The position numbers and the translations under genes are program-made. The notes below the pieces were generated by a model. The model saw nothing but the letters and a program-made list of their open reading frames with translations. It did no database searches and was not told where the DNA came from. A stretch of DNA of 8,115 nt from contig PLEA01000545.1 in the NCBI GenBank assembly GCA_003136335.1, positions 1-8,115 of the forward strand. The letters run 5' to 3'. The stretch is from Acidobacteriaceae bacterium. GTDB taxonomy: Bacteria; Acidobacteriota; Terriglobia; Terriglobales; SbA1. Positions 1 through 5,051 of the stretch are shown one piece after another. The number at the start of each line of letters is the position of its first letter. Position 1 is the stretch's first letter.

Positions 1-383
1 CCGACATTGAACGGATGAAATCCGTCGACGTCCTTGGCCGGATCGACCGCCATCAAGATCTTTTTCGCATCGACCAGAGCGGGCAGAGGCAATTGGACCA
101 GGATCCCGTCGATATCGTCGCGCCGGTTGAGGTCTTCGATCAGCGCCAGCAGTTCGGCGGTAGTCACCGCCTCAGGCGGGGTCAGCTTTTCGCTGTAAAG
201 TCCCACTTCTTCGCAAGCTTTGACTTTGCCGCGTACGTAGATTTCGGACGCCGGATTGTGTCCCACCAGGACAACCGCCAGTCCGGGACGCACTCCACCT
301 GCGGTCATGATCTTCACTTCCGCAGCAACCTCACTCCGGATATTTTGCGCGATTTTAGTTCCGTCGAGAACCGTGGCGGACAT
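1..383 (-). CDS. folD: FolD, bifunctional methylenetetrahydrofolate dehydrogenase/cyclohydrolase (N-terminal part, runs off the left edge)
   Basis: FolD interconverts 5,10-methylene-, methenyl- and 10-formyl-tetrahydrofolate in the cytoplasm using NADP(H), supplying one-carbon units for purines and formyl-Met. Reading the minus strand from the ATG at 383-381 gives 127 complete codons before the window ends. The N-terminal catalytic domain is clear: [16 protein letters not shown] at the start, then [17 protein letters not shown] with the substrate tyrosine and catalytic lysine (Y49, K53), then [10 protein letters not shown] (residues 92-101, Gln97), then [14 protein letters not shown] (residues 115 on, Asp120). 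These correspond to E. coli Y50, K54, Q98 and D121. The Rossmann NADP domain lies outside the window. A GGAG (plus-strand ctcc, 389-392) stands 5 nt before the ATG. The gene diverges from the zinc-ribbon gene across an 87-bp gap. Identification is close to certain. No lesion is visible in the part present. Confidence 0.96.
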   Translation of the reverse strand, partial: MSATVLDGTKIAQNIRSEVAAEVKIMTAGGVRPGLAVVLVGHNPASEIYVRGKVKACEEVGLYSEKLTPPEAVTTAELLALIEDLNRRDDIDGILVQLPLPALVDAKKILMAVDPAKDVDGFHPFNV

Positions 384-456
384 TCGAGCTCCGGAGAAAT
401 TCTATCGCAACTGCCGAGAAGACTTCTCACTACAGAATGGCCGACAGCCGATGTCG

Positions 457-462
457 TACAAT
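457..462 (+). promoter_or_regulatory. Candidate -10 box for a leaderless transcript of the zinc-ribbon gene
   Basis: TACAAT matches the sigma-70 -10 consensus at 5 of 6 positions and ends 8 nt before the ATG at 471. Transcription would therefore begin at or next to the start codon, and no Shine-Dalgarno is seen upstream. No good -35 lies 16-19 bp away, so this is a suggestion based on spacing only. Confidence 0.35.
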
Positions 463-470
463 GCACAATC

Positions 471-638
471 ATGATTGCCAAAGAATTACTCGATATTCTG
501 GTTTGTCCGAAATGCAAACAGGGGCTCGAATACCGCCATAAGCCAGAAAGCCTGAAGTGCAAGCAGTGCCACCGCGTCTACCCGGTAAAGGACGACATCC
601 CGATCATGCTGATCGATGAGGCAATCGTCGAGCCTTAG
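471..638 (+). CDS. Trm112/YcaR-like small zinc-ribbon protein (UPF0434 type)
   Basis: This is a 55-residue cytoplasmic protein, close to the roughly 60 residues of E. coli YcaR. It carries two intact cysteine pairs, C12-P-K-C15 and C30-K-Q-C33, which should bind one zinc. The ending [15 protein letters not shown] (residues 37-51) matches the YcaR-type FPLRDGIPVLL segment. In eukaryotes and archaea, Trm112 activates several tRNA, rRNA and release-factor methyltransferases. The bacterial short form is usually left as a protein of unknown role, and it may be a partner of a methyltransferase (inference). The ATG at 471 is preferred because the homology begins there and the upstream in-frame extension overlaps folD antisense. 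It diverges from folD, and the gap has room for both promoters. No Shine-Dalgarno is visible. Confidence in the family is high; the function is uncertain. Confidence 0.88.
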   Translation: MIAKELLDILVCPKCKQGLEYRHKPESLKCKQCHRVYPVKDDIPIMLIDEAIVEP

Positions 639-730
639 CGCCGGATCGGATCCTTCCAGTTTGAGCCGCGTTAAGCGTAGCGTTCCTGCGGAGACTCCCC
701 ACGCCACTTCTCTGTCCTGAATGGCCAGAA

Positions 731-749
731 AATGACACATAGTGTCATT
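731..749. promoter_or_regulatory. Perfect 19-bp palindrome, probable operator
   Basis: The sequence AATGACACATAGTGTCATT has 8-bp perfect arms around a 3-bp centre, as expected for a homodimeric helix-turn-helix repressor. The right half-site GTGTCATT recurs exactly at 804-811, 62 bp downstream in the same orientation, so a second weaker site is plausible. It lies about 230 bp before the small ORF. The regulator cannot be named from the sequence, and none is encoded in the window. Confidence 0.55.
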
Positions 750-795
750 CTTGAGATTACTTCTCGGTACGAAAGAAACCTACCGAACGGCCAGT

Positions 796-836
796 ACCCG
801 TTTGTGTCATTCGCAACTTTCGCAATTCACACGGGT
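796..836 (+). other. Stem-loop in the leader of the small ORF
   Basis: ACCCGT (796-801) and GTG (804-806) pair with CAC (828-830) and ACGGGT (831-836). This gives nine base pairs with a two-base bulge at 802-803. The loop carries the tandem TTCGCAA repeats. The structure overlaps the extra GTGTCATT half-site at 804-811, so it may act as DNA, as RNA or as neither. Confidence 0.4.
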
Positions 837-962
837 TAAACCAATTATCAAGGGTTTTGGGGACGGTACAGGAAAAGCTGCATTATTACGGCAAAAGAAT
901 TGCATGCAACTTCCACAAGTGCCGATGACTCTAATACGGCAAGAAGGCAATAGGTCGGAGTC

Positions 963-971
963 GGAGGTGAT
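963..971 (+). promoter_or_regulatory. Ribosome binding site that decides the start of the small ORF
   Basis: GGAGGTGAT is fully complementary to the usual 16S rRNA 3' tail and is the best Shine-Dalgarno in the window. Its 3' end is 7 nt from the ATG at 979. The ATG at 970 overlaps the site and is too close to be used. Confidence 0.7.
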
Positions 972-978
972 GACGGCC

Positions 979-1230
979 ATGAATGACAAGTCGATGAATG
1001 ATAAAGACAGATTCACGATGACCGAGCTAGCGGCACTCAGGAACGATCTGCTCCAGGGTGGCATGATCGACTCCTTCGAGGCAGCAGAACTGCTGCAGGT
1101 GTTTCTAATGGGCCGGGGTTATGGGGTTTCGCCCAAGGCAGCGCTCGACGCGGCTGGCCGCGTCGAAATGGCGGGCTGTGCCATGCCCGTCCTTATGCAT
1201 GAGTTAGAGAACTTGGCAATGGTGATGTAA
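979..1230 (+). CDS. Small protein of unknown function (83 residues)
   Basis: I do not recognise a family. The ATG at 979 is chosen because of the strong upstream ribosome binding site. An in-frame ATG at 994 begins a near-copy of the first five codons (MNDKS then MNDKD), so two starts are possible. The protein begins with a polar stretch (MNDKSMNDKDRF), then looks mostly alpha-helical: TELAALRNDLLQGG, SFEAAELLQVFLMG, PKAALDAAGRVEMAG and PVLMHELENLAMVM. There is no signal peptide, no membrane segment, one cysteine and no metal motif. It could be a small DNA- or protein-binding adaptor, but nothing proves that. It is followed within 14 nt by a series of strong RNA hairpins and then an intrinsic terminator, so protein and RNA probably share a transcript. 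The ribosome binding site, the helical periodicity and the matching terminator argue that it is a real gene. Confidence 0.6.
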   Translation: MNDKSMNDKDRFTMTELAALRNDLLQGGMIDSFEAAELLQVFLMGRGYGVSPKAALDAAGRVEMAGCAMPVLMHELENLAMVM

Positions 1231-1243
1231 CAGCAGTACGTGA

Positions 1244-1405
1244 CGCGGGCCGGTGAACCCGCGGCGCAAAGTGAGACTCGGGCAGCGGTGGGGTGAGAAA
1301 CCCGCACCCCTGAGCGAGAAGGCATAACAGTGAGGGCAAGTTCTTTGATATCGACATGCTGGATCGTCCATCGAAACAAGATCGGACGACCAGTTCCAAA
1401 GAAGG
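1244..1405 (+). ncRNA. Putative structured RNA (three stem-loops), 3' UTR or independent small RNA
   Basis: Three consecutive hairpins can be folded by eye. Hairpin 1 pairs CGCGGG (1244-1249) with CCCGCG (1258-1263). Hairpin 2 spans 1277-1318: CTCG/CGAG at the base, a 2x2 internal loop, CAG/CTG, then GGTG and GGGT paired with ACCC and CACC around a GAGAA loop, with one bulged G at 1304. Hairpin 3 spans 1359-1393: CTGG, bulged A1363, TCGTCC and ATC paired with GAT, bulged C1383, GGACGA and CCAG, about 13 pairs. A terminator follows directly. No plus-strand gene lies downstream, which argues against a riboswitch controlling a following gene. It could be a 3'-UTR-derived small RNA or a stand-alone RNA. 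I could not match it to a known RNA class. A TTGGCA at 1213-1218 could be a -35, but no good -10 follows. Confidence 0.45.
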
Positions 1406-1440
1406 ACAGCCGGGCAAACCAGCCCGGCTGTGTTGTTTTT
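1406..1440 (+). terminator. Strong intrinsic terminator
   Basis: ACAGCCGGGC (1406-1415) pairs perfectly with GCCCGGCTGT (1422-1431) around the loop AAACCA. GTTGTTTTT follows at 1432-1440. It ends the rightward transcript of the small ORF and structured RNA. Confidence 0.9.
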
Positions 1441-1473
1441 GGGTCGATTTAAGCGTTACCCAGCGAGCAAAAA

Positions 1474-1581
1474 GGGGGCTGGCCCACCTTATGCAGCCAT
1501 CATCAAAACTTGAGCTGCCCCACCCTTCGCGAAGGGTGGGGGCAGCCTCCCGTCGTGGCGGCACAAAGGTGGGCCAGCTCC
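1474..1581. repeat. Palindromic repeat element, copy 1 (family A)
   Basis: The ends are inverted repeats: GGGGCTGGCCCACCTT (1475-1490) against AAGGTGGGCCAGCTCC (1566-1581), 15 of 16 matching. In the middle, GCTGCCCCACCCTTCG (1514-1529) is followed at once by its complement (1530-1546) with one extra G. Bases 1474-1531 align with 2958-3015 of copy 2 at 54 of 59 columns. The architecture is that of a miniature inverted-repeat or REP-like element. No transposase is encoded. Lying just past the 3' end of the leftward aminotransferase gene, it may also help end or stabilise that transcript. Confidence 0.8.
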
Positions 1582-1615
1582 TCCAGGGTGACAACCGATG
1601 GTCCCATGGTAGAGC

Positions 1616-1673
1616 CGGGGCTTACCCCGTCTGCATTTCCTTCCGATCTGCGAGACACGGCAAGCCGCGTCTC
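1616..1673 (-). terminator. Two hairpins after the aminotransferase stop, possible weak terminator region
   Basis: On the minus strand, GAGAC (plus 1669-1673) and an inner 4-bp arm pair back at 1652-1661, and CGGGG/CCCCG pair at 1616-1620 and 1625-1629. Both lie within 80 nt of the stop codon at 1696. Neither has a T tract, so termination would not be classical intrinsic. The adjacent family A element is an equally good candidate. Confidence 0.25.
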
Positions 1674-1695
1674 TGTGGAATTCCTGGCAGATTCC

Positions 1696-2820
1696 CTACG
1701 CGGTAACCATCTTCGCAGACCAACTCTTCACGAACTCTTCCATGCGGCCGAGCGCTCGGGCAAAGTTGTCAGCTGACGCGGCAAAGCCCAGGCGGAAATG
1801 CGAGGGCACGTCGAAACAATCTCCCGGTGCCAACAGAATTCCGCGCTCGGTTGCGGCCTGGCAGAAGGGGCGTGTGTCCTCGCCGTTTAAAAACCACGGG
1901 AAGGCCGTCATTCCGCCTTGCGGGCGGATCCAGCCGAGAACGTCGCGATGCGAAGCCATGAAGCGATCCAGTTGCTGCAGATTCTGGCTGGCAGTTTCCT
2001 GCGTCTTCCCGAGAACGGTGGAGTGGTTGCGGACCGCGATCTCGGCGAGGATTTCTCCCGGAGTGCTGTTGCAGGCCGTGAAATAGGAACGGGCGGTCAA
2101 GTATTGCTCGCGTCGCTTGGCGTCGCGCTCGATCATCCATCCAGTGCGCGTTCCTGCGAGCGGGAAAGCCTTTGATAGATCGTTGATCACGGTGGCATGC
2201 GGGAGGCGCGCGGCGGACTTCGTTTCGCGTCCGTGATAGATCGGGTGAAAGACCTCGTCGCTAATCAGTTGGATGCCATGCTGGGACGTGAACTCGTGCA
2301 GAGCCTCCATCTCGGAGTCGCTGATGGTGGCGCCGGTCGGGTTATGCGGGCTGTTTACCAGGATCAGCTTCGTCTTCGAATCGGCGAGACGCTTGATCTC
2401 GTCCACATCGATGCGGAAGCTGTTTTCCCGACGCACGCGGTAGTAGCGCAGCTCCAGGCCGAGCGACTCGGGAAGCGCCGAGAAGTTCGTCAAGCCGGGC
2501 AGCGGCACGATGACGTTGGCTCCGGGCTCGGCGGCAAGCCACATGAGCACGACTAGGGCTTCCGAGGCGCCCGTGAACACCTGCACGTGGTCGACACTGA
2601 CGCCCTGCATCTCGGCGATCGCTTCGCGCAAACTGTCGGCGCCCGCGGGACGGCTGAACCCCACTTTGTGATTCAGGTAACGCTGGCGAGACTCTTCGCC
2701 GCCCAGGTCGAGGAGTTCCTTGGCAGTCCAGGTGGGGCCGGTGCTAGCGGCAAGATTGAATTCGATGCCGTGTTCGTAGGTGTCGAGCCAGGCGTCGAGC
2801 AGAAAGGGCTTCAAGCGCAT
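1696..2820 (-). CDS. PLP-dependent aminotransferase, class I/II fold type I, substrate unknown
   Basis: This is a complete cytoplasmic enzyme of 374 residues, slightly short for the family (about 380-400). The usual landmarks occur in order: FTGASEAL (82-89, cofactor phosphate loop), NSPHNPTGA (156-164, Asn160), SDEVFHPIYH (187-196, Asp188 contacting the pyridine nitrogen), DLSKAFPLAGTRTGW (214-228, Lys217 forming the PLP Schiff base, basic residues at 224 and 226) and HFRLGFA (341-347, Arg343 for the substrate carboxylate). The N-terminus (FLLDAWLDTYEHGIEFNLAAS) resembles the group that includes capreomycidine-synthase-like and uncharacterised aminotransferases. That is family resemblance, not evidence for antibiotic synthesis. 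The ATG at 2820 has GAGGTGA 4 nt upstream. The gene stands alone between two family A repeats, with a Fur-box-like palindrome before it. The reaction type is secure; the amino donor and acceptor are not. Confidence 0.9.
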   Translation of the reverse strand: MRLKPFLLDAWLDTYEHGIEFNLAASTGPTWTAKELLDLGGEESRQRYLNHKVGFSRPAGADSLREAIAEMQGVSVDHVQVFTGASEALVVLMWLAAEPGANVIVPLPGLTNFSALPESLGLELRYYRVRRENSFRIDVDEIKRLADSKTKLILVNSPHNPTGATISDSEMEALHEFTSQHGIQLISDEVFHPIYHGRETKSAARLPHATVINDLSKAFPLAGTRTGWMIERDAKRREQYLTARSYFTACNSTPGEILAEIAVRNHSTVLGKTQETASQNLQQLDRFMASHRDVLGWIRPQGGMTAFPWFLNGEDTRPFCQAATERGILLAPGDCFDVPSHFRLGFAASADNFARALGRMEEFVKSWSAKMVTA

Positions 2821-2824
2821 GAGG

Positions 2825-2831
2825 TCACCTC
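2825..2831 (-). promoter_or_regulatory. Ribosome binding site of the aminotransferase gene
   Basis: The minus strand reads GAGGTGA, then CCTC, then ATG. This is a strong Shine-Dalgarno at normal spacing and supports the start at 2820. Confidence 0.75.
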
Positions 2832-2881
2832 AGGGCAGATCGATGCGCAGGTGAAGACCCGCCAGATCCGCGTGTGGCTCG

Positions 2882-2887
2882 ATTCTA
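2882..2887 (-). promoter_or_regulatory. Candidate -10 box for the aminotransferase gene
   Basis: The minus strand reads TAGAAT, 5 of 6 to the sigma-70 consensus, about 60 nt before the ATG. No good -35 is found at 16-18 bp. The Fur-like palindrome at 2914-2930 would sit just upstream of the -35 position. Confidence 0.3.
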
Positions 2888-2913
2888 GCCTAGGAGTAAT
2901 GAAGAAGCTGAAA

Positions 2914-2930
2914 TTGAAAATGATTTTCAA
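2914..2930. promoter_or_regulatory. Fur-box-like perfect palindrome upstream of the aminotransferase gene
   Basis: TTGAAAATGATTTTCAA has perfect 8-bp arms around a single G. Its core TGAAAATGATTTTCA matches the Fur 7-1-7 pattern TGATAATNATTATCA at 12 of 14 defined positions, with symmetric differences. It lies about 95 bp before the ATG. Regulation by a Fur-family repressor (Fur, PerR or Zur) is inferred from this match only; no such regulator is in the window. Confidence 0.5.
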
Positions 2931-2957
2931 AAAAAGTGCAGGAAGGGTGCAAAATTC

Positions 2958-3210
2958 GGGGGCTGGCCTACCTATGCAGCCATCATCACAAATTGAGGCT
3001 GCCCCACCCTTCGCGATTTTCGAAGGGTGGGCATCTCTGCTGATGGTATCAAAGGGACTTCACATGCGGACACCTAGAGTCTTCCGTGGAATTTCCGGCG
3101 TTGGGATGCGCCGAATGAATATAGGGTCGAGGTCACTGGTGCTCACCTTTCGAAAACCGCGAAAGATGGGGCAGCCCAGTTCGTACCGCCGCAAAGGTGG
3201 GCTAGCTCCC
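2958..3210. repeat. Nested inverted-repeat element, copy 2 (family A, expanded)
   Basis: The outer ends are inverted repeats of 20 bp (2958-2977 against 3191-3210, 16 of 20 matching). Inside them is a second inverted pair of 33 bp (2997-3029 against 3144-3176), 29 of 33 matching, all four differences being transitions. The left inner arm is itself a hairpin (ACCCTTCG, then CGATTTT, then CGAAGGGT). About 114 bp of spacer lies between the inner arms. Compared with copy 1 it keeps the same left end but has roughly 145 bp more in the middle. It has the same orientation as copy 1, so the two form direct repeats around the aminotransferase gene. No coding frame is visible inside. Confidence 0.8.
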
Positions 3211-3685
3211 TTTGGGCATCGGTGCCGATAGTATTAGAAGACTATTCTCACGTGAATCCAGTATCCCTCCAAAGCTTTACTCAGGCTGGGGATTGGTTCG
3301 TTTTCCACAGCCTTCCACAACAAGAATCCAATTTCCTGTGACGAACAACCTTTACCGAGGATAACGGAAAGCACAAGCTCGTCTCAGGCGTGAAGGCTCT
3401 CCCAACAAGTTATCCCTTACACACCCTGTTGAGGGGGCTGCCCTCAGTCCGACACTAAGTCATTATTTCGGAATATTTTAGCTGTAAATCCTTGCGGCTC
3501 AAGATCTTGCATATCTTGCCCATACCCGGCGACGCCAAGTTCGCGGAAACAGAGATTCTAGGGCAAAAGTACAAAACAAATCCGAAATCTATATCCAGCG
3601 AAAAACCCCGCTCCCGGTTCTTCTTCGGATCGAGGTCAGTATGCCAATGGAGTCGTACAGGTTTGCAAATACAAATTGGCTATCT
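3211..3685. other. 475-bp region without a recognisable gene
   Basis: No frame here has the composition or motifs of a protein. A 67-codon frame at 3492-3695 has no ribosome binding site and an uninformative translation. Visible structures are a 6-bp hairpin TGAGGG/CCCTCA (3430-3446), the self-complementary AAGATCTT near 3512, and TTGCCC repeated in inverse as GGGCAA about 50 bp later. It covers the 3' flank of the ABC permease gene. Confidence 0.5.
3601..3620 (-). terminator. Possible weak terminator after the ABC permease gene
   Basis: On the minus strand, CCG and CGG pair around GGAG, followed by GGTTTTT, about 65 nt after the stop codon at 3686. The T run is good but the stem is very short, so this is tentative. 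Confidence 0.25.
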
Positions 3686-4933
3686 CTACTCGTAGCGCAA
3701 GCTTTCGACGGGGTCGAGTTGCGAGGCGCGGGTGGCTGGGACGGTGCCAAAGATGATTCCCACAATCGACGACACGATGATGGCGATGATCGCCGAGAGA
3801 CCAGAGATCGGCATTGGAAAAGGAGTGAGGAAGCGCAGCGAGTAAGGGATGGCGAGGCCGACCACAATGCCGGCGATGCCACCGGTGAACGAAATCAGAA
3901 TGGCTTCTGCCAGAAACTGAAAGCGGATTTCGCGGTTCGTGGCGCCGATGGCTTTGCGAATCCCAATCTCGCGGATGCGCGACGTCACCGTCGCCAGCAT
4001 GATGTTCATGATGCCGATGCCGCTCACCAGCAGGGTCACGAAGGCGACCAGCATAAGGATCAGCGTGAGCGCGTCGGCAACTCGTCCCGCCACGGTGAGA
4101 AGTTGGGTCAGGTTCTGCACACTGTAGACCGACTCGGAGCGATGCCGCGACTGCAGCACGCGCTTGATAGCAGCCGTGGCCGGGATTACGTCTTGCGCCG
4201 TGGCCACCGAGAAATAGATTTGATACACAGCGGCGGTGGGCGTGAAGAAGCGGCTGACCGTGTACGGGATCAGCATGGTTTCTTCCTGAATGTCCGATTG
4301 TCCGAAGGTGTCCACACTCTCCTTGAAGACTCCGATAATCGTGAACGGAAGACCGCCGCTCAGCTTGATGATCTGGCCGACCGCGGCCAGGCTAGAGCCG
4401 AAGAGTTTCTGCGCAAGCGTTTCCGTGATCACGCCAACCTTGTTGCGGCCAGAGGAATCTTCGGAATCAAAAAAGCGGCCGGCGAGAACTTTCAGATTGC
4501 GCACCCGCATATAGGCGGGATCTACGCCCAGGACGAGGATGTCGCTCTGCTTTCCCGCACCCACGCTGATCCGATCTCCCAACGCTACCGTAGGAGAAGC
4601 GGCCACAACGCTGGGTACCTGCTCGCGCACCGCCTGCACATCCTCCACCGTCATGGGATCGGGCGTGGAGTCAATGCGCTGCGCACCGCCCTGATAGTCG
4701 GCGTAAATCATATTGGTGCCAATGGATTGCAACTGGCGCAGGATGTATTGCTTTCCGGTCAGGCCGATCGTGGCCACCAGAATCACCGACGCCGTTCCCA
4801 CCGCCATAGCGAGTGCCGTCAGCGTGAATTGCAGTTTGTTGCTGCAGAAGGCGTCGTAGGCGAAATTCAGGATCTCACTGGACCCTATGGTAAATCGACG
4901 TTGAGTTGTGAAAGTTGAGGTCGCGTTCGCCAT
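3686..4933 (-). CDS. MacB-type ABC transporter permease (FtsX family), without an ATPase domain
   Basis: This inner-membrane protein of 415 residues has the MacB layout: one N-terminal membrane helix (about 37-57), a large periplasmic MacB-PCD-like domain (about 60-285) and three C-terminal helices (about 288-313, 341-366 and 378-400). Signature stretches are SGIGIMNIMLATVTSRIREIG (304-324), IRKAIGATNREI (325-336) and the ending DPVESLRYE (407-415). Such proteins use cytoplasmic ATP hydrolysis to drive the periplasmic domain and export peptides, lipoproteins or drugs through a membrane-fusion protein. E. coli MacB has the ATPase fused. Here only the permease is encoded, and no ATPase or MacA-like gene is visible, so partners must lie elsewhere or the gene is a stray paralogue. 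The start at 4933 has only a weak AGG upstream. It follows the glycosyltransferase gene after 114 bp. Family assignment is strong; the substrate is unknown. Confidence 0.93.
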   Translation of the reverse strand: MANATSTFTTQRRFTIGSSEILNFAYDAFCSNKLQFTLTALAMAVGTASVILVATIGLTGKQYILRQLQSIGTNMIYADYQGGAQRIDSTPDPMTVEDVQAVREQVPSVVAASPTVALGDRISVGAGKQSDILVLGVDPAYMRVRNLKVLAGRFFDSEDSSGRNKVGVITETLAQKLFGSSLAAVGQIIKLSGGLPFTIIGVFKESVDTFGQSDIQEETMLIPYTVSRFFTPTAAVYQIYFSVATAQDVIPATAAIKRVLQSRHRSESVYSVQNLTQLLTVAGRVADALTLILMLVAFVTLLVSGIGIMNIMLATVTSRIREIGIRKAIGATNREIRFQFLAEAILISFTGGIAGIVVGLAIPYSLRFLTPFPMPISGLSAIIAIIVSSIVGIIFGTVPATRASQLDPVESLRYE

Positions 4934-4940
4934 TGCCTAG

Positions 4941-4970
4941 ATGTTAAACCCCACTTGAGAGAGGCCGCAA
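4941..4970 (-). promoter_or_regulatory. Candidate promoter of the ABC permease gene, possibly leaderless
   Basis: On the minus strand TTGCGG (plus 4965-4970) and TAACAT (plus 4941-4946) are 18 bp apart, each 4 of 6 to consensus. TAACAT ends 7 nt before the ATG, so a transcript would start at or near the start codon. This fits the absence of a good Shine-Dalgarno but is unproven. Confidence 0.3.
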
Positions 4971-4990
4971 TCCGCGAGACATTGGCAATC

Positions 4991-5051
4991 GTAGCGCCGG
5001 CATCCTGCCGGCTGTCCCGGGGATGCCGGGCAGCCGGGACGGCGGCGCTAC
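4991..5051. repeat. 61-bp hairpin repeat, copy 1 (family B)
   Basis: The ends are perfect 9-bp inverted repeats, GTAGCGCCG (4991-4999) and CGGCGCTAC (5043-5051). Inside, GTCCCGG (5014-5020) pairs with CCGGGAC (5034-5040), and GCCGGC occurs twice (4996-5001 and 5007-5012). Bases 4991-5020 match the complement of 6331-6360 at 26 of 30 positions. The stop codon of the glycosyltransferase gene (5048-5050) lies within the right arm. It may serve as a transcript-ending or stabilising hairpin between two leftward genes. Confidence 0.8.

Larger units (their letters stand above)
639..978. other. 340-bp leader/intergenic region before the small ORF, with inverted repeats but no gene
   Basis: No credible coding frame is seen here. 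An open frame in phase with the small gene extends back to a GTG at 742, but its translation is unlike a protein and begins inside a palindrome. The stretch holds the 19-bp palindrome at 731-749, the stem-loop at 796-836, a direct repeat of TTCGCAA (810-816 and 819-825), the self-complementary TTGCATGCAA (900-909), two TACGGCAA copies (887-894 and 935-942) and the ribosome binding site at 963-971. I could not place a convincing promoter. TTGGGG (857-862) with CATTAT (881-886) at 18 bp is the best of several weak pairs. Confidence 0.6.

Noticed and set aside
15..470. Upstream extension of the zinc-ribbon frame to a 207-codon protein.
   Set aside because: The extra part is antisense to folD and unlike any protein. 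The real protein starts at the ATG at 471.
742..978. Extension of the small ORF back to a GTG at 742.
   Set aside because: The GTG lies inside the palindrome, has no ribosome binding site, and the added sequence is not protein-like. The strong Shine-Dalgarno points to 979.
1244..1280. Resemblance to the core of a cobalamin riboswitch (GGTGAA...CCGC...).
   Set aside because: The conserved B12-box and the GCCACTG-type segment are missing, and no gene follows the terminator on that strand.
2197..2556. A 119-codon plus-strand frame and other frames over the aminotransferase gene.
   Set aside because: They are antisense to a gene with all the catalytic motifs and show no family features.
3492..3695. 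A 67-codon plus-strand frame in the gene-poor region.
   Set aside because: It has no ribosome binding site, an uninformative composition, and its end overlaps the permease gene antisense.
3641..4918. A 425-codon open frame on the plus strand.
   Set aside because: It lies antisense to the MacB-type permease gene, is rich in Arg, Asp, His and Gln, and has no domain. It is a typical shadow frame in GC-rich DNA.
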